Shown here piece after piece: positions 43,724 to 52,469 of a stretch of DNA of 64,000 nucleotides (positions are counted from its first letter, which is position 1; every line of letters begins with the position of its first letter). This DNA is from Burkholderiaceae bacterium (GTDB taxonomy: Bacteria > Pseudomonadota > Gammaproteobacteria > Burkholderiales > Burkholderiaceae_E), in NCBI GenBank assembly GCA_021463505.1, contig JAJTYR010000001.1:1-64000 (forward strand), read 5' to 3'. The notes under the pieces are model-generated. The model was not told where the DNA came from, did not search any database, and saw only the letters and a list, made by a program, of their open reading frames with translations. The position numbers and the translations under genes are program-made.

Positions 43724-44200
43724 CTACCGCCGGGCGCGCTTCGGCTGCAGCATGGTGCCGCTGCAGCGCGGCGCGCCGCAGCGGCACGCCCAGATGCGCT
43801 TCATCGCGCGTGTGTGCGGTACCCCGAGCACGATGCCGTAGTTGTAGGTGAGTTCCTCGCCCTTGCGGATGTCGCGGATCGACTCGATGAACACGCGATC
43901 GCGGCGCGGGTCGCCACCGGCGTCCTCTTCGATCACCGCTTCGCAATTCGGCGCGCAACCGTGGTTGATCCAGCGCGCACTGTTGCCCTGGCGGTAGGCG
44001 TCGATCACGTAATCGTCGTTCACCGCGAAGAGAAAGGTGTGACCGGTGTCGGCGCCGTCACCGTAGAGCGCGTCGCTCTCGGCGTGCGTGAGCAGCCGGC
44101 CCCGGTACTGGATGAGCCGGGTGCCGGTCGCGATGTCGGTGGCGGCGAACACGCCGTTGCCGTGGATCGCCGAGCGGCGGGTGATGATTCGTGCGGGCAT
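43724..44200 (-). CDS. SET-domain protein (putative protein lysine methyltransferase)
   Basis: A 158-residue SET-domain protein. It begins RRSAIHGNGVFAATDIATGT and has the SET cofactor and active-site blocks RWINHGCAPNCEAVIEE (R-x-x-N-H) and IRKGEELTYNYG with the catalytic Tyr. A post-SET zinc motif CRCGAPRC ends the protein, with a further upstream Cys in NHGCAPNC. SET proteins transfer a methyl group from SAM to lysine; bacterial targets are mostly unknown. It follows pth by nine bases on the same strand, so it is likely expressed with pth. Confidence 0.92.
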   Translation of the reverse strand: MPARIITRRSAIHGNGVFAATDIATGTRLIQYRGRLLTHAESDALYGDGADTGHTFLFAVNDDYVIDAYRQGNSARWINHGCAPNCEAVIEEDAGGDPRRDRVFIESIRDIRKGEELTYNYGIVLGVPHTRAMKRIWACRCGAPRCSGTMLQPKRARR

Positions 44201-44209
44201 GGGCTTGCG

Positions 44210-44797
44210 TCAGTGGCGGGTGTGCAGTTTCATCGTCGCGCCGGCGGCGTCGCCCGCCACCAGCGCGGGCAGGCAGTCGAGCGCGCGGTCGATCGCCTCG
44301 TCGATCATCTGTTGCTGTTCGCGGCCCGGCCGGTTCAGGACGAAGTCGGCCACCTGCTGGCCCGGCTGCAGGTCGCGCGGGTGACCGATGCCGATGCGCA
44401 GACGCCAGAAATCCGCGCTGCCGAGGCGCGCCTGGATGTCCTTCAGCCCGTTGTGGCCGGCGTGCCCGCCGCCCTGCTTCAGTTTCGCCTGGCCGGGGGG
44501 CAGATCGAGCTCGTCGTGCACCACCAGGATCTCGTCGGGTGCGATCCGGTGGAAATGCGCCAGCGCCGCCACCGCCTGCCCGGAGCGATTCATCCAGGTC
44601 GCGGGCTCGAGCAGGCACACCGATGCGCCGCCGATGCGGGCGCGGCCCACGTCGCCGTGGAACTTGCCTTCGCGCCTCAGTGCCGTGCCGTGCTCGTGCG
44701 CGAGCGCGTCCACGAACCAGAAGCCGGCGTTGTGCCGGTCGCGCTGGTGTTCCGGGCCCGGGTTGCCCAGGCCGACCACGAGTCGGATGCCGTTCAT
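44210..44797 (-). CDS. pth: Peptidyl-tRNA hydrolase
   Basis: A 195-residue enzyme recycling peptidyl-tRNAs released from stalled ribosomes. Hallmarks are [26 protein letters not shown] with the catalytic His, [53 protein letters not shown] with the catalytic Asp and conserved Asn/His, and RLRIGIGHP. Length is canonical. Here the Bcr-type exporter gene lies between it and rplY, whereas rplY and pth are usually adjacent in this lineage. Confidence 0.97.
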   Translation of the reverse strand: MNGIRLVVGLGNPGPEHQRDRHNAGFWFVDALAHEHGTALRREGKFHGDVGRARIGGASVCLLEPATWMNRSGQAVAALAHFHRIAPDEILVVHDELDLPPGQAKLKQGGGHAGHNGLKDIQARLGSADFWRLRIGIGHPRDLQPGQQVADFVLNRPGREQQQMIDEAIDRALDCLPALVAGDAAGATMKLHTRH

Positions 44798-44862
44798 CTC
44801 GCGCGCCGCATGTGCGCCGCTGGAATCCGTTCCGGCGGCCGCCGGGCGCAAGTGTAGTGGAT

Positions 44863-46062
44863 TCAACGTCGTCGCAGGTGAAGCCACGCGGCCAGGCCCA
44901 CGCACAGCATCGCGAGCGAAGTCGCGGCCAGCGCGACGGTCGAGTGCATCACCATCGGCGCGATGACGCCGGCAACCACGCCGTTGGCGACGCTGCCGAC
45001 CACCGCCTGCAGCGACGAGGCCATGCCGCGCCGATGCGGATAGAGGTCGAGCACCATCAGCGTCACCACCGGCACGTTCAGCGCCCAGCCGAACGCGAAC
45101 AGCGCCAGCGGAATCAGCGCCCAGCTGACGTGCGGCGTGAACAGCAGGTTCGCGGCCAGGTTCGCGGTTGCCACCGTGAACATGATGACGAAGCCGTGGC
45201 GCACCTGGCGACGCGGCTCGATCCGCCCGGCCAGTCGGCCGCTGAGCCAGGCACCGGCCATGATGCCGCTGATCGTCAGCAGGAAGAACCAGAAGAACCC
45301 GGTCGGCGCGAGCCCCAGGTGTGTGCCGAGGAATGCGGGCGCCGACAGCACGTACAGGAACATCCCGTTGAACGGCACGCCGCTGGCCAGTGCCAGCAGC
45401 AGGAAGCGCGGATCGGAGAGCAGCTGCGAGTAGCCGCGCATCAGGTGCGTGAACTCGAACGGCTGGCGATGCGTGGGATGCAGCGTCTCGGGCAGGAACT
45501 TCCAGTTCCCCAGCCACAGCAGCACGCCGATCGCACTCAGCAGCCAGAAGATGCTGTGCCAGTCGGCGTGCACGAGCAGCCACCCACCGATCATCGGCGC
45601 AACCGCCGGCGCGATGCCGAAGTAGATGGTCACCTGCGACATCATCCGCTGGGCTTCCTCGGGCGGGAACAGGTCGCGGATGACCGCGCGCGAGACGACG
45701 ATGCCGGCGCCGGTGGACAGCCCCTGCAGCGCGCGAAAGAACACCAGCCAGCCGATCGTCGGCGCGAGCGCGCAGCCCACCGAGGCCAGCGTGAACACGC
45801 CCACGCCCCAGAGCACCACCGGGCGTCTGCCGAAGCTGTCGGCCAGCGCGCCGTGGAACAGGTTCATGAACGCGAAGCCGAACAGGTAGGCCGACAGCGT
45901 CTGCTGCATCTGCACCGGCGTTGCGTCGAGCGCCAGCGCGATGCCGGAGAACGCCGGCAGATAGGTGTCGATCGAAAACGGGCCGAGCATGCCGAGCGCG
46001 GCCAGAAGCACCGCGAGTGCCCGGCGCGGTGCGCGCCAGATCGAGGCTGCGTCGGGGTTCAA
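44863..46062 (-). CDS. Bcr/CflA-family drug-resistance MFS exporter
   Basis: A 399-residue major-facilitator protein with about 12 helices. Bcr/CflA landmarks are [20 protein letters not shown] in helix 1, [36 protein letters not shown] (motif A), [26 protein letters not shown] and [19 protein letters not shown]. It would export a drug or small metabolite by proton antiport. The only start upstream of helix 1 is a TTG at 46062; the first ATG would delete most of that helix. It follows the rplY terminator and precedes pth, so it may need its own promoter in the 73-base gap. Confidence 0.9.
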   Translation of the reverse strand: MNPDAASIWRAPRRALAVLLAALGMLGPFSIDTYLPAFSGIALALDATPVQMQQTLSAYLFGFAFMNLFHGALADSFGRRPVVLWGVGVFTLASVGCALAPTIGWLVFFRALQGLSTGAGIVVSRAVIRDLFPPEEAQRMMSQVTIYFGIAPAVAPMIGGWLLVHADWHSIFWLLSAIGVLLWLGNWKFLPETLHPTHRQPFEFTHLMRGYSQLLSDPRFLLLALASGVPFNGMFLYVLSAPAFLGTHLGLAPTGFFWFFLLTISGIMAGAWLSGRLAGRIEPRRQVRHGFVIMFTVATANLAANLLFTPHVSWALIPLALFAFGWALNVPVVTLMVLDLYPHRRGMASSLQAVVGSVANGVVAGVIAPMVMHSTVALAATSLAMLCVGLAAWLHLRRR

Positions 46063-46075
46063 CGCCGCGCCTGCG

Positions 46076-46107
46076 CGAAAGAAAAGGCCCGGGGGAAACC
46101 CGGGCCT
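46076..46107 (-). terminator. Intrinsic terminator downstream of rplY
   Basis: Read leftward, aggcccggg, a five-base loop and cccgggcct make a perfect 9-bp GC-rich stem (46107-46085). It is followed at once by ttttctttc. It lies 29 bases beyond the rplY stop and separates the prs-rplY unit from the Bcr-type gene. Confidence 0.9.
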
Positions 46108-46135
46108 GCACGCGCAGCAGGGGGTTGCGGCAGCG

Positions 46136-46759
46136 TCACTTCTTCGCGGCCGGGGTCGCGGGAGCAGCGGCAGCCGGTGCAGCAGGCTCTTCCTCGGCCG
46201 CGCCGGGGATCGTCACCGTCACGATGACGGGATCGTCGCCCGTGGGCACGACCGGCACGACGCCGGCGGGGAAGACGATGCCGCTCAGGTGCACCGGCTT
46301 GCCCGCTTCCAGGCCTGCGAGGTCGACCTCGATGAAGCTCGGCAGATCGTCGGGAAGGCAGCTGACTTCGACGTCGTTCACCACGTGGCCGACGATGCCT
46401 GCGCTCACCTTGACGGCCGGGGAGTTCTCCTGGTTCACGAAGTGCAGCGGCACCCGGATCGTGATCTTCTCGTCGGCGGCGATGCGCTGGAAGTCGATGT
46501 GCAGCACCTGCGGCTTGTACGCGTGCCATTGCACGTCGCGCAGCAGCACGCGCTCCCTGGATCCGTCGAGTTCCATTTCGAGAATCGACGAATGGAACGC
46601 TTCCACGCGCAGCGCGTGATAGAGCGGATTGTGTTCGATGGCCACCGGCGTGGCGACGCCCCTGCCGCCGTAGACGATTCCCGGCACGAGGCCGGCACGG
46701 CGCAGGCGGCGGCTCGCACCGGATCCCTGCTCACTGCGAGTCCTGGCAACGACTTTCAT
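46136..46759 (-). CDS. rplY: 50S ribosomal protein L25/general stress protein Ctc
   Basis: A 207-residue long-form L25 (CTC type) that binds 5S rRNA. The N-terminal L25 domain is VVARTRSEQGSGASRRLRRAG, VPGIVYGG, FHSSILEMELDG and VLLRDVQWHAYKPQVLHIDFQRI. The C-terminal TL5-like beta domain follows (VPLHFVNQENSPAVKVSAGI, SCLPDDLPSFIEVDLAGLEAGK), and the end is an Ala/Pro-rich tail finishing KK. The ATG at 46759 has agggagaaacg upstream. A terminator follows the gene. Location downstream of prs is standard. Confidence 0.97.
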   Translation of the reverse strand: MKVVARTRSEQGSGASRRLRRAGLVPGIVYGGRGVATPVAIEHNPLYHALRVEAFHSSILEMELDGSRERVLLRDVQWHAYKPQVLHIDFQRIAADEKITIRVPLHFVNQENSPAVKVSAGIVGHVVNDVEVSCLPDDLPSFIEVDLAGLEAGKPVHLSGIVFPAGVVPVVPTGDDPVIVTVTIPGAAEEEPAAPAAAAPATPAAKK

Positions 46760-46817
46760 CGTTTCTCCCTTCATCAGGCCCCGGGTCCGCGACCAGAACG
46801 CCGGGGCATCCACACAC

Positions 46818-46843
46818 GCCGGCAGGCCGCGAGGCCTGTCGGC
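46818..46843 (-). other. Stable hairpin in the prs-rplY spacer
   Basis: gccggcaggcc, loop gcga, ggcctgtcggc form an 11-bp stem with a single mismatch (a wobble pair in one orientation). It lies 13 bases past the prs stop and 58 bases before the rplY start. There is no T-run, so it is more likely an RNA processing, pausing or partial attenuation element that adjusts rplY relative to prs. Confidence 0.5.
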
Positions 46844-46856
46844 TCCCAAAGCAAAG

Positions 46857-47789
46857 TCAGTCGACGAACAGCGACGAGACCGAATCGGCGCGGTTGATGC
46901 GCAGGATCGTCTCGGCCAGCAGTTGCGCGCACGACAGTACGCGGATGCGGTCGCAGGCCCCGGCCTCGGCCGACAGCGGGATCGTGTCGGTGACCACGAG
47001 CTCGTCGAGCGCCGAGCCGGCGATGCGCGTGGCGGCGCCCCCCGAGAGCACCGCGTGCGTGCAGTAGGCGACCACGCGCCGCGCGCCGCGCTCCTTGAGC
47101 GCCGCCGCGGCCTTGACCAGCGTGTTCGCGGTGTCGACGATGTCGTCGACGATCACGCAGGTGCGTCCCGACACGTCGCCGATGATGTTCATCACCTCGG
47201 CCACGTTGGCTTTCTGGCGCCGTTTGTCGATGATCGCCAGATCGGAGTCCAGACGCTTGGCGAGCGCGCGCGCCCGCACCACGCCGCCGACGTCGGGCGA
47301 GACGACCAGCAGGTTCTCGAACTGCTGCTTGTGCATGTCCGCCAGCAGCAGCGGCGCCGCGTAGACGTTGTCGACGGGGATGTCGAAGAACCCCTGGATC
47401 TGCTCGGCGTGCAGGTCCATGGTGAGCAGACGGTCGACGCCCGCGGTCTCGAGCATGTTGGCGACCACTTTCGCGCTGATCGCCACGCGCGTCGAGCGCA
47501 CCCGGCGATCCTGGCGCGCATAGCCGTAATAGGGCAGCGCTGCGGTGATGCGCCCGGCCGATGCGCGCTTGAGCGCGTCGACCATGATCATCACTTCCAT
47601 CAGGTGATCGTTCGTCGGCGCGCTGGTGGGTTGCAGCACGAAGACGTCCTTGCCGCGCACGTTCTCCAGGATCTCGACCATCACCTCGCCGTCGGAATAC
47701 TGGCTGACCGTCGCCTTGCCGAGGTTGATGTACAGGTGGCGCGCGATGTCGGACGCCAGGCGCGGGTTGGCGTTGCCGGTGAAGATCAT
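46857..47789 (-). CDS. prs: Ribose-phosphate pyrophosphokinase
   Basis: A 310-residue enzyme making PRPP from ribose-5-phosphate and ATP, supplying nucleotide, His and Trp synthesis. Motifs: [93 protein letters not shown] and the PRPP loop [21 protein letters not shown]. The ATG at 47789 gives the standard N-terminus and has ggaagg upstream. A longer open frame runs back through the tRNA-Gln gene and is not coding. Upstream tRNA and ispE in the same direction are the classical order. Confidence 0.97.
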   Translation of the reverse strand: MIFTGNANPRLASDIARHLYINLGKATVSQYSDGEVMVEILENVRGKDVFVLQPTSAPTNDHLMEVMIMVDALKRASAGRITAALPYYGYARQDRRVRSTRVAISAKVVANMLETAGVDRLLTMDLHAEQIQGFFDIPVDNVYAAPLLLADMHKQQFENLLVVSPDVGGVVRARALAKRLDSDLAIIDKRRQKANVAEVMNIIGDVSGRTCVIVDDIVDTANTLVKAAAALKERGARRVVAYCTHAVLSGGAATRIAGSALDELVVTDTIPLSAEAGACDRIRVLSCAQLLAETILRINRADSVSSLFVD

Positions 47790-47887
47790 CAGACCTTCCG
47801 GGTCGACGACGTCGGTGTTTCGACGGTAGCCCTGCACGTGTCTGGCTCTCGGCTGGCAGCCCGGTTCACGCCCCGGGCTGGAGAAGC

Positions 47888-47964
47888 TGGCTGGGGAGGA
47901 AGGATTCGAACCCTCGAATGCCGGAATCAAAATCCGGTGCCTTAACCAACTTGGCGACTCCCCA
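47888..47964 (-). tRNA. tRNA-Gln (anticodon TTG)
   Basis: The leftward transcript folds as a cloverleaf: the acceptor stem TGGGGAG pairs with CTCCCCA, the anticodon arm CCGGA-TTTTGAT-TCCGG carries anticodon TTG, and the T-arm is CGAGG-GTTCGAATC-CTTCC-like with the invariant GTTCGAAT. A 3' GCCA is encoded (47888-47891). It lies between ispE and prs, its usual place in betaproteobacteria. Confidence 0.96.
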
Positions 47965-48051
47965 GTGGTCGGTCTTCGGGCCGGCTTGCATCACCCTCGT
48001 ATTGCCGTGTGACAACAAGTCGGTCCGGGTCGCGCGCCTGCCGGCAAGCCC

Positions 48052-48939
48052 TCAGGCGAACGACCAGTTGCGCAGCGGGTGCCGGCGCAGCGAACGGACC
48101 GAATACGCGGCTCCGACCGCCTGCCGCGCGAGCCGCTTCCGGATCGCTGCGGCCGCCGGTTCGTCAGGCACGGGACAGAACACGCAGGCCCCCGAACCGG
48201 TCATTCGCGCCAACCGCCCATCGGCGCCGGCGGAATCGGCGGCGAGCCTGAGCGCGGCGAGCGCTTCGGTGACGCGCGGCCAGGCTGCGCGCACCACCGG
48301 TTCGAGATCGTTCTTCCCGCGATAGACGGACCGCCATCGCGAAAGACCGGAGATTCTGAGCGGTTTCGAATCACGTGTCAATTCTGGAGAGGCGAACACC
48401 GAGGCGGTGGGGACCGCGACCGGCGGGGCGACGATCACGAACCAGGCCGGCTCGGCGGGCAGCGCGCGCAGGCGCTCGCCGACACCGGTTGCGAATGCGC
48501 GGCGGCCGAACACGAACGCGGGGACGTCGGCGCCCAGGCGCAGCCCGAGTGCCATCAGCCGGCGCCGATCCAGGCCCAGCGCCCACAGACGATTCAGGCC
48601 GAGCAGCACGGTGGCGGCGTCCGAGCTGCCACCGCCCAGCCCGCCGCCGATCGGTATCCGCTTGTCGATCGTGATCTCCACGCCGAGCCGGCAGCCGGTT
48701 TCGGCAGCGAGCAGGCGCGCCGCGCGCACCGCCAGGTCGGCCTCGGCGGGAACACCCGGCAGGGGGTTGCGGCGCACGATCGCGGCATCGACGCGGCGCA
48801 CCAGGTGCACGCGATCGCACAGGTCGACCAGCTCGAAGACGGTTTCGAGCAGGTGGTAGCCATCGGCGCGGCGACCGGTGACGTGCAGGAACAGATTCAG
48901 CTTGGCCGGTGCCGGCAGGTTGCGCAGCGAGTCGATCAT
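48052..48939 (-). CDS. ispE: 4-diphosphocytidyl-2-C-methyl-D-erythritol kinase
   Basis: A 295-residue GHMP kinase in the non-mevalonate isoprenoid pathway. Motifs are LPAPAKLNLFLHVTGRRADGYHLLET at the N-terminus, the ATP loop IPIGGGLGGGSSDAATVLLGLN near 93-114, LGADVPAFVFGRRAFATGVGE, and the C-terminal GHMP motif ARMTGSGACVFC. It is followed by tRNA-Gln and prs and preceded by lolB with 13 bases between, so the TPR-lipoprotein, lolB and ispE genes probably form an operon. Confidence 0.97.
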   Translation of the reverse strand: MIDSLRNLPAPAKLNLFLHVTGRRADGYHLLETVFELVDLCDRVHLVRRVDAAIVRRNPLPGVPAEADLAVRAARLLAAETGCRLGVEITIDKRIPIGGGLGGGSSDAATVLLGLNRLWALGLDRRRLMALGLRLGADVPAFVFGRRAFATGVGERLRALPAEPAWFVIVAPPVAVPTASVFASPELTRDSKPLRISGLSRWRSVYRGKNDLEPVVRAAWPRVTEALAALRLAADSAGADGRLARMTGSGACVFCPVPDEPAAAAIRKRLARQAVGAAYSVRSLRRHPLRNWSFA

Positions 48940-48952
48940 GGCCGGGTGAGGA

Positions 48953-49549
48953 TCATGGTCGGGAGAGGATGTGCGCCGTGCTGTCGATCACCAGTCGCAG
49001 CGACAGCCGGCGCTCGCCTGCACGGGTCTCGGCGGGCCAGTCGAGGGCAAGGCGCCGGGGCTGCCCCGCTTCGCCGGCTTCGATGCGCACCGACCAGCCG
49101 TGCTCGCGTCCGGCGATCACACGCGCTCCGTCGTGTTCGGTCGGCTCGGCGATGCGCCCCCCGAGCCAGGCGGGAAGGTCGGCCAGCGGCACGCGCCAGC
49201 CGAACACCTGCTCGGTGAGTGTCTCGGCCGATGAAGCCTCCCAGGTCTTGCCGTCGGCGGCCACCAGCGTTGCGCGTTCGCCGTCGATCTGCAGCTGTGC
49301 GATGGCCTGACCGAGCGGCGAGGACAGTTCGAGCTCGGTGCGCGCTCCGTCGATGCGCAGTGCGAAGTGTCCGCTCGAGCGATCCTGGCGGGCGTCGTCG
49401 TCCGCCTCGGTGACGGTTGCCGCGAAGCGGCCGGCCCAGAAATTGGGCGGCCCGGCCGCGCCAGAGGCGGCAACGGGTGCGCCCGGGGTTGCGCAGCCGG
49501 CCAATGCGAGCACGGCCACGCCCGCCAGTGCGGCGAGCACGCGGCTCAT
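48953..49549 (-). CDS. lolB: Outer-membrane lipoprotein-insertion protein LolB
   Basis: A 198-residue lipoprotein that accepts lipoproteins from LolA and inserts them in the outer membrane. The signal with lipobox is [17 protein letters not shown] (Cys near 19). The mature part has [59 protein letters not shown] and [10 protein letters not shown], matching the LolB half-barrel. Its ATG overlaps the upstream TPR-gene stop as ATGA. The lolB-ispE adjacency is the conserved arrangement in proteobacteria. Confidence 0.95.
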   Translation of the reverse strand: MSRVLAALAGVAVLALAGCATPGAPVAASGAAGPPNFWAGRFAATVTEADDDARQDRSSGHFALRIDGARTELELSSPLGQAIAQLQIDGERATLVAADGKTWEASSAETLTEQVFGWRVPLADLPAWLGGRIAEPTEHDGARVIAGREHGWSVRIEAGEAGQPRRLALDWPAETRAGERRLSLRLVIDSTAHILSRP

Positions 49550-51414
49550 TGCGTGATCTTGAAGCGCGCCAGCGTTTCCTCGAGGACCTTGTTGCCCGGC
49601 TCGCGGGCACTGGCCTCGCGCCAGATGCGTCGGGCATCGGCGGCGCGGCCCGACTGCCAGAGCGCTTCGCCGAGGTGTGCGGCGATCTCGGCCTCGGGGC
49701 GAAGCCGATAGGCTTTCTCGAGCTGCTCGATCGCGCCGGCCAGCTGGCCGCGGCGGAACAGGACCCAGCCCATGCTGTCGATGATGTGAGCGTCGTCCGG
49801 GGCGAGCGCGAGCGCCTTCTCGATCAGCGCCTGCGCCTCGTCGAGCCGGATGTTGCGCTCGGCGAAGGTGTAGCCGAGCGCGTTGTAGGCGTGCGCGTTG
49901 TCGGGTCGCAGCGTCATCAGCTTGCGCAGGCTCGCCTCCATCGTGTCGAGCCTGTCGATGCGCTCGGCGGCCATCGCGTGGTCGTACAGCAGGTCGGGGT
50001 TTTCGGGATGGCGTTGCAGCGCCTGCGCGAGCACCTCGAGCGCCTCGGTATCGCGTCCGGCCTCGCGCAGGACCTGTGCCTCGGCGGCGGTGAGCTGGAC
50101 GTGCTCGCGCAGGCTGCCCACAGAGGTGGTGCGCAGCAGTTCGCGGGCTTCGTCGACGCGTCCCAGTTTGCCGAGCAGCACGGCGCGTCGCGTGAGCGCC
50201 GGCAGGAACTGCTCGCCGCGGCGCACGCGCGCGTACCAGTCGATGGCCTCGGCGGTGCGCCCGGACTCCTCGGCGAGCTGCCCCATGAACAGGTACGCCG
50301 GGTCGTCGTCGCGCTGCACCGGCGCGGGCAGCGCGAGATACCGGCGCAGGTAGTCTTCGGCGACCTTCGGTTGCTTCGTCTGCCAGGCGAGCTGCGCCAG
50401 CGAGAACAGGATGCCCGGACTGTCGGGCTCCTGCGCGAGCGCGGCCTCGAATTGCGTGCGTGCGTCGTCGCGGCGCCCGTCGGCGGCCAGCAGCCGCGCC
50501 AGCGAGAAGCGCGCCTCGATGGCCCTGGGCGCGCGCGCCAGGAACGCCTGCAGCAGCGTGATTGCCCCGGCGCCGCCGCGCGGCGTCTGCGCGACGTAGC
50601 GGGCCGCAGCGACGGCTGCCGCCTCGTTCGCCGGTTCGAGTTGCAGCGCCGCTTCGGCCTCGGCGGCCGCGCGCGTGCTGTCGTCGGCTGCGTGTGCGAC
50701 CGCGGCCAGTGCCAGACGCGCGGCGGCCACGCGCTGGTCGGGCGCAGCCAGACGCTCGATGAGGGCCAGCGCGGCCTTGCGATCGGGCGCGCGCGCGAGC
50801 GCGCGCTGCAACTGCGGGTATGCCTCGGCCAGCTGGCGATCGGTGCGCGCCCTGGCGAGCCGGGCGCGCAACAGCGGCTCGGCGTCGTCGAGTCGCCCGG
50901 TGCTGATCCACAGCGATTCGATCGTCTGCGTCGCGATCGGCGAGTCGGGCGACAACTCATGCCACAGCCCGGCTGCCGGCAAGGCGTGGTCGAGCGAGCG
51001 CTCGACCAGGGCGAGCTCGGTGGCGCGGCGCGCCAGGCGCGGGTCCCGCGTCTGCCTGGCCATCGACAGGTAGGTGGCCGAGGCGCTGCCCACTTCGCCG
51101 CGCTGGGCCGCGATCTCCGAGGCGAGCAGCTGGAACATCAACTGTGGTGTCAGGTCGATCTGCGGCAGGGCGTCGGCGGGCGTTGCAGCGTCGACGGCGT
51201 GCGCCGTGGCCTGCGCGTCGCGGGCTTGCACGCCGGAGACGGTCGCTGCCGCGGGGGAGAGGCCGTTGCCGGGTCCGGCCGGAGTCGGTGTGCCTGCGCA
51301 GCCGCCGCCCAGCAGCGCTGCCACTGCGAGCGCAGCCAGCGTGCACGAGCGGGCACCGGGGCGCGCCGCGGTGCACGTGCGCCGCGGCCCCGACTGCAGG
51401 AGCGGTCGTGTCAT
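49546..51414 (-). CDS. Tetratricopeptide-repeat lipoprotein
   Basis: About 622 residues. A long basic N-terminus precedes [16 protein letters not shown], a plausible lipobox with Cys near residue 39. The rest is helical TPR/PEP-CTERM-like repeat sequence: [15 protein letters not shown]-type units, [60 protein letters not shown], and canonical TPRs at [39 protein letters not shown] proteins of this size beside lolB are usual in betaproteobacteria; they are likely outer-membrane scaffolds of unknown partner. ATG 51414 was chosen over 51429, five codons upstream, because the latter has no ribosome-binding site. Confidence 0.85.
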   Translation of the reverse strand: MTRPLLQSGPRRTCTAARPGARSCTLAALAVAALLGGGCAGTPTPAGPGNGLSPAAATVSGVQARDAQATAHAVDAATPADALPQIDLTPQLMFQLLASEIAAQRGEVGSASATYLSMARQTRDPRLARRATELALVERSLDHALPAAGLWHELSPDSPIATQTIESLWISTGRLDDAEPLLRARLARARTDRQLAEAYPQLQRALARAPDRKAALALIERLAAPDQRVAAARLALAAVAHAADDSTRAAAEAEAALQLEPANEAAAVAAARYVAQTPRGGAGAITLLQAFLARAPRAIEARFSLARLLAADGRRDDARTQFEAALAQEPDSPGILFSLAQLAWQTKQPKVAEDYLRRYLALPAPVQRDDDPAYLFMGQLAEESGRTAEAIDWYARVRRGEQFLPALTRRAVLLGKLGRVDEARELLRTTSVGSLREHVQLTAAEAQVLREAGRDTEALEVLAQALQRHPENPDLLYDHAMAAERIDRLDTMEASLRKLMTLRPDNAHAYNALGYTFAERNIRLDEAQALIEKALALAPDDAHIIDSMGWVLFRRGQLAGAIEQLEKAYRLRPEAEIAAHLGEALWQSGRAADARRIWREASAREPGNKVLEETLARFKITQ

Positions 51415-51513
51415 CGGTCCGGGTTCCATTACACTGCCCGACGAGAAGATTACCCGAGCCGGGCGCCGAGCACTGCGCCGACCCGCCGCCTGGCCATTCC
51501 GTCGCCCCATCCG

Positions 51514-52338
51514 ATGCCCGAGCTTCCCGAGGTCGAGGTCGTTCGCCGCGGCCTGCAGCAAAGCGTGTTGGGACGCACCGTCGGTACTCCTGCGGTGCGC
51601 GAGCCGCGGCTGCGCTGGCCGGTGCCGCGCGAGTTGCCGCGCACACTCGAAGGTCGCATCGTGCGTTCGGTCGAGCGGCGCGGCAAGTATCTGCTGCTCG
51701 GCTTCGAGCACGGCGTGCTGATCGTTCATCTGGGCATGTCCGGCAGGTTGCGCTTCCTGCCGCGGCCGCCGCCACCGCCGTCGCGGCACGATCACGTCGA
51801 TCTGCCGTTCGCGCACGGCACGCTGCGCTTTCACGATCCGCGCCGCTTTGGAGCGATGCTGTGGCACGACGCTGCGCTCGGCCCGGTGCACGCGCACCCG
51901 CTGCTCGCGGGGCTGGGCGTCGAGCCGCTGGGCGACGCCTTCGACGGGGCAATGCTTCATCGCGCCACGCGCGGGCGGCGCGTGGCGATCAAGCAGGTCC
52001 TGCTTGCGGGCCGGATCGTGGTCGGCGTCGGCAACATCTATGCGTCCGAGAGCCTGTTCCGCGCCGGCATCCGGCCGGGTACGCCCGCGCATCGCGTGGG
52101 CCGCGAGCGTTGCGAGCGTCTGGCCGTCGCGATTCGCGCCACGCTTTCGGATGCGATCGCGCGCGGTGGCAGCAGCCTGCGCGATTTCGTGTCGAGCGAC
52201 GGCACGAGCGGCCGCTTCCAGCTCGCGTGCTTCGTGTACGCTCGCGCGGGGCAGCCGTGCCGCGTCTGCGGCGCGCCGGTGCGCAGCCTGCGGCAGGGAC
52301 AGCGCAGCACCTTCTACTGCCCGCGCTGCCAGCGTTAG
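51514..52338 (+). CDS. mutM: Formamidopyrimidine-DNA glycosylase
   Basis: A 274-residue bifunctional glycosylase/AP lyase removing 8-oxoguanine. The N-terminal PELPEVE with catalytic Pro-2 and Glu-3 is intact, followed by [23 protein letters not shown] with the catalytic Lys, [10 protein letters not shown], the helix-two-turn-helix [21 protein letters not shown], and the zinc finger [21 protein letters not shown] ending CPRCQR. It diverges from the TPR gene with 99 bases between starts. A 9-bp stem-loop lies beyond its stop. Confidence 0.98.
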   Translation: MPELPEVEVVRRGLQQSVLGRTVGTPAVREPRLRWPVPRELPRTLEGRIVRSVERRGKYLLLGFEHGVLIVHLGMSGRLRFLPRPPPPPSRHDHVDLPFAHGTLRFHDPRRFGAMLWHDAALGPVHAHPLLAGLGVEPLGDAFDGAMLHRATRGRRVAIKQVLLAGRIVVGVGNIYASESLFRAGIRPGTPAHRVGRERCERLAVAIRATLSDAIARGGSSLRDFVSSDGTSGRFQLACFVYARAGQPCRVCGAPVRSLRQGQRSTFYCPRCQR

Positions 52339-52379
52339 GAGGCTGCCGTCTGCCAGCCCGAAGCGGCCGCAGGGCGGGC

Positions 52380-52409
52380 GGCGTGCGCAACGGCGAACGG
52401 GCGCACGCC
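52380..52409 (+). other. Stem-loop downstream of mutM
   Basis: ggcgtgcgc and gcgcacgcc form a perfect 9-bp stem with a 12-base loop, 41 bases after the mutM stop and 60 bases before the dynamin-like start. There is no T-tract. It could be a weak or Rho-assisted terminator, or a leader structure of the next gene. Confidence 0.4.
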
Positions 52410-52469
52410 GGTGCGATCGCGCCTGTGCTATCAATCGGCGCATTCAAACCTGCTGATCGACGCAAGCCG

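Noticed and set aside
47790-47930. In-frame upstream extension of prs
   Set aside because: It runs through the tRNA-Gln gene; the normal Prs N-terminus and ribosome-binding site are at 47789.
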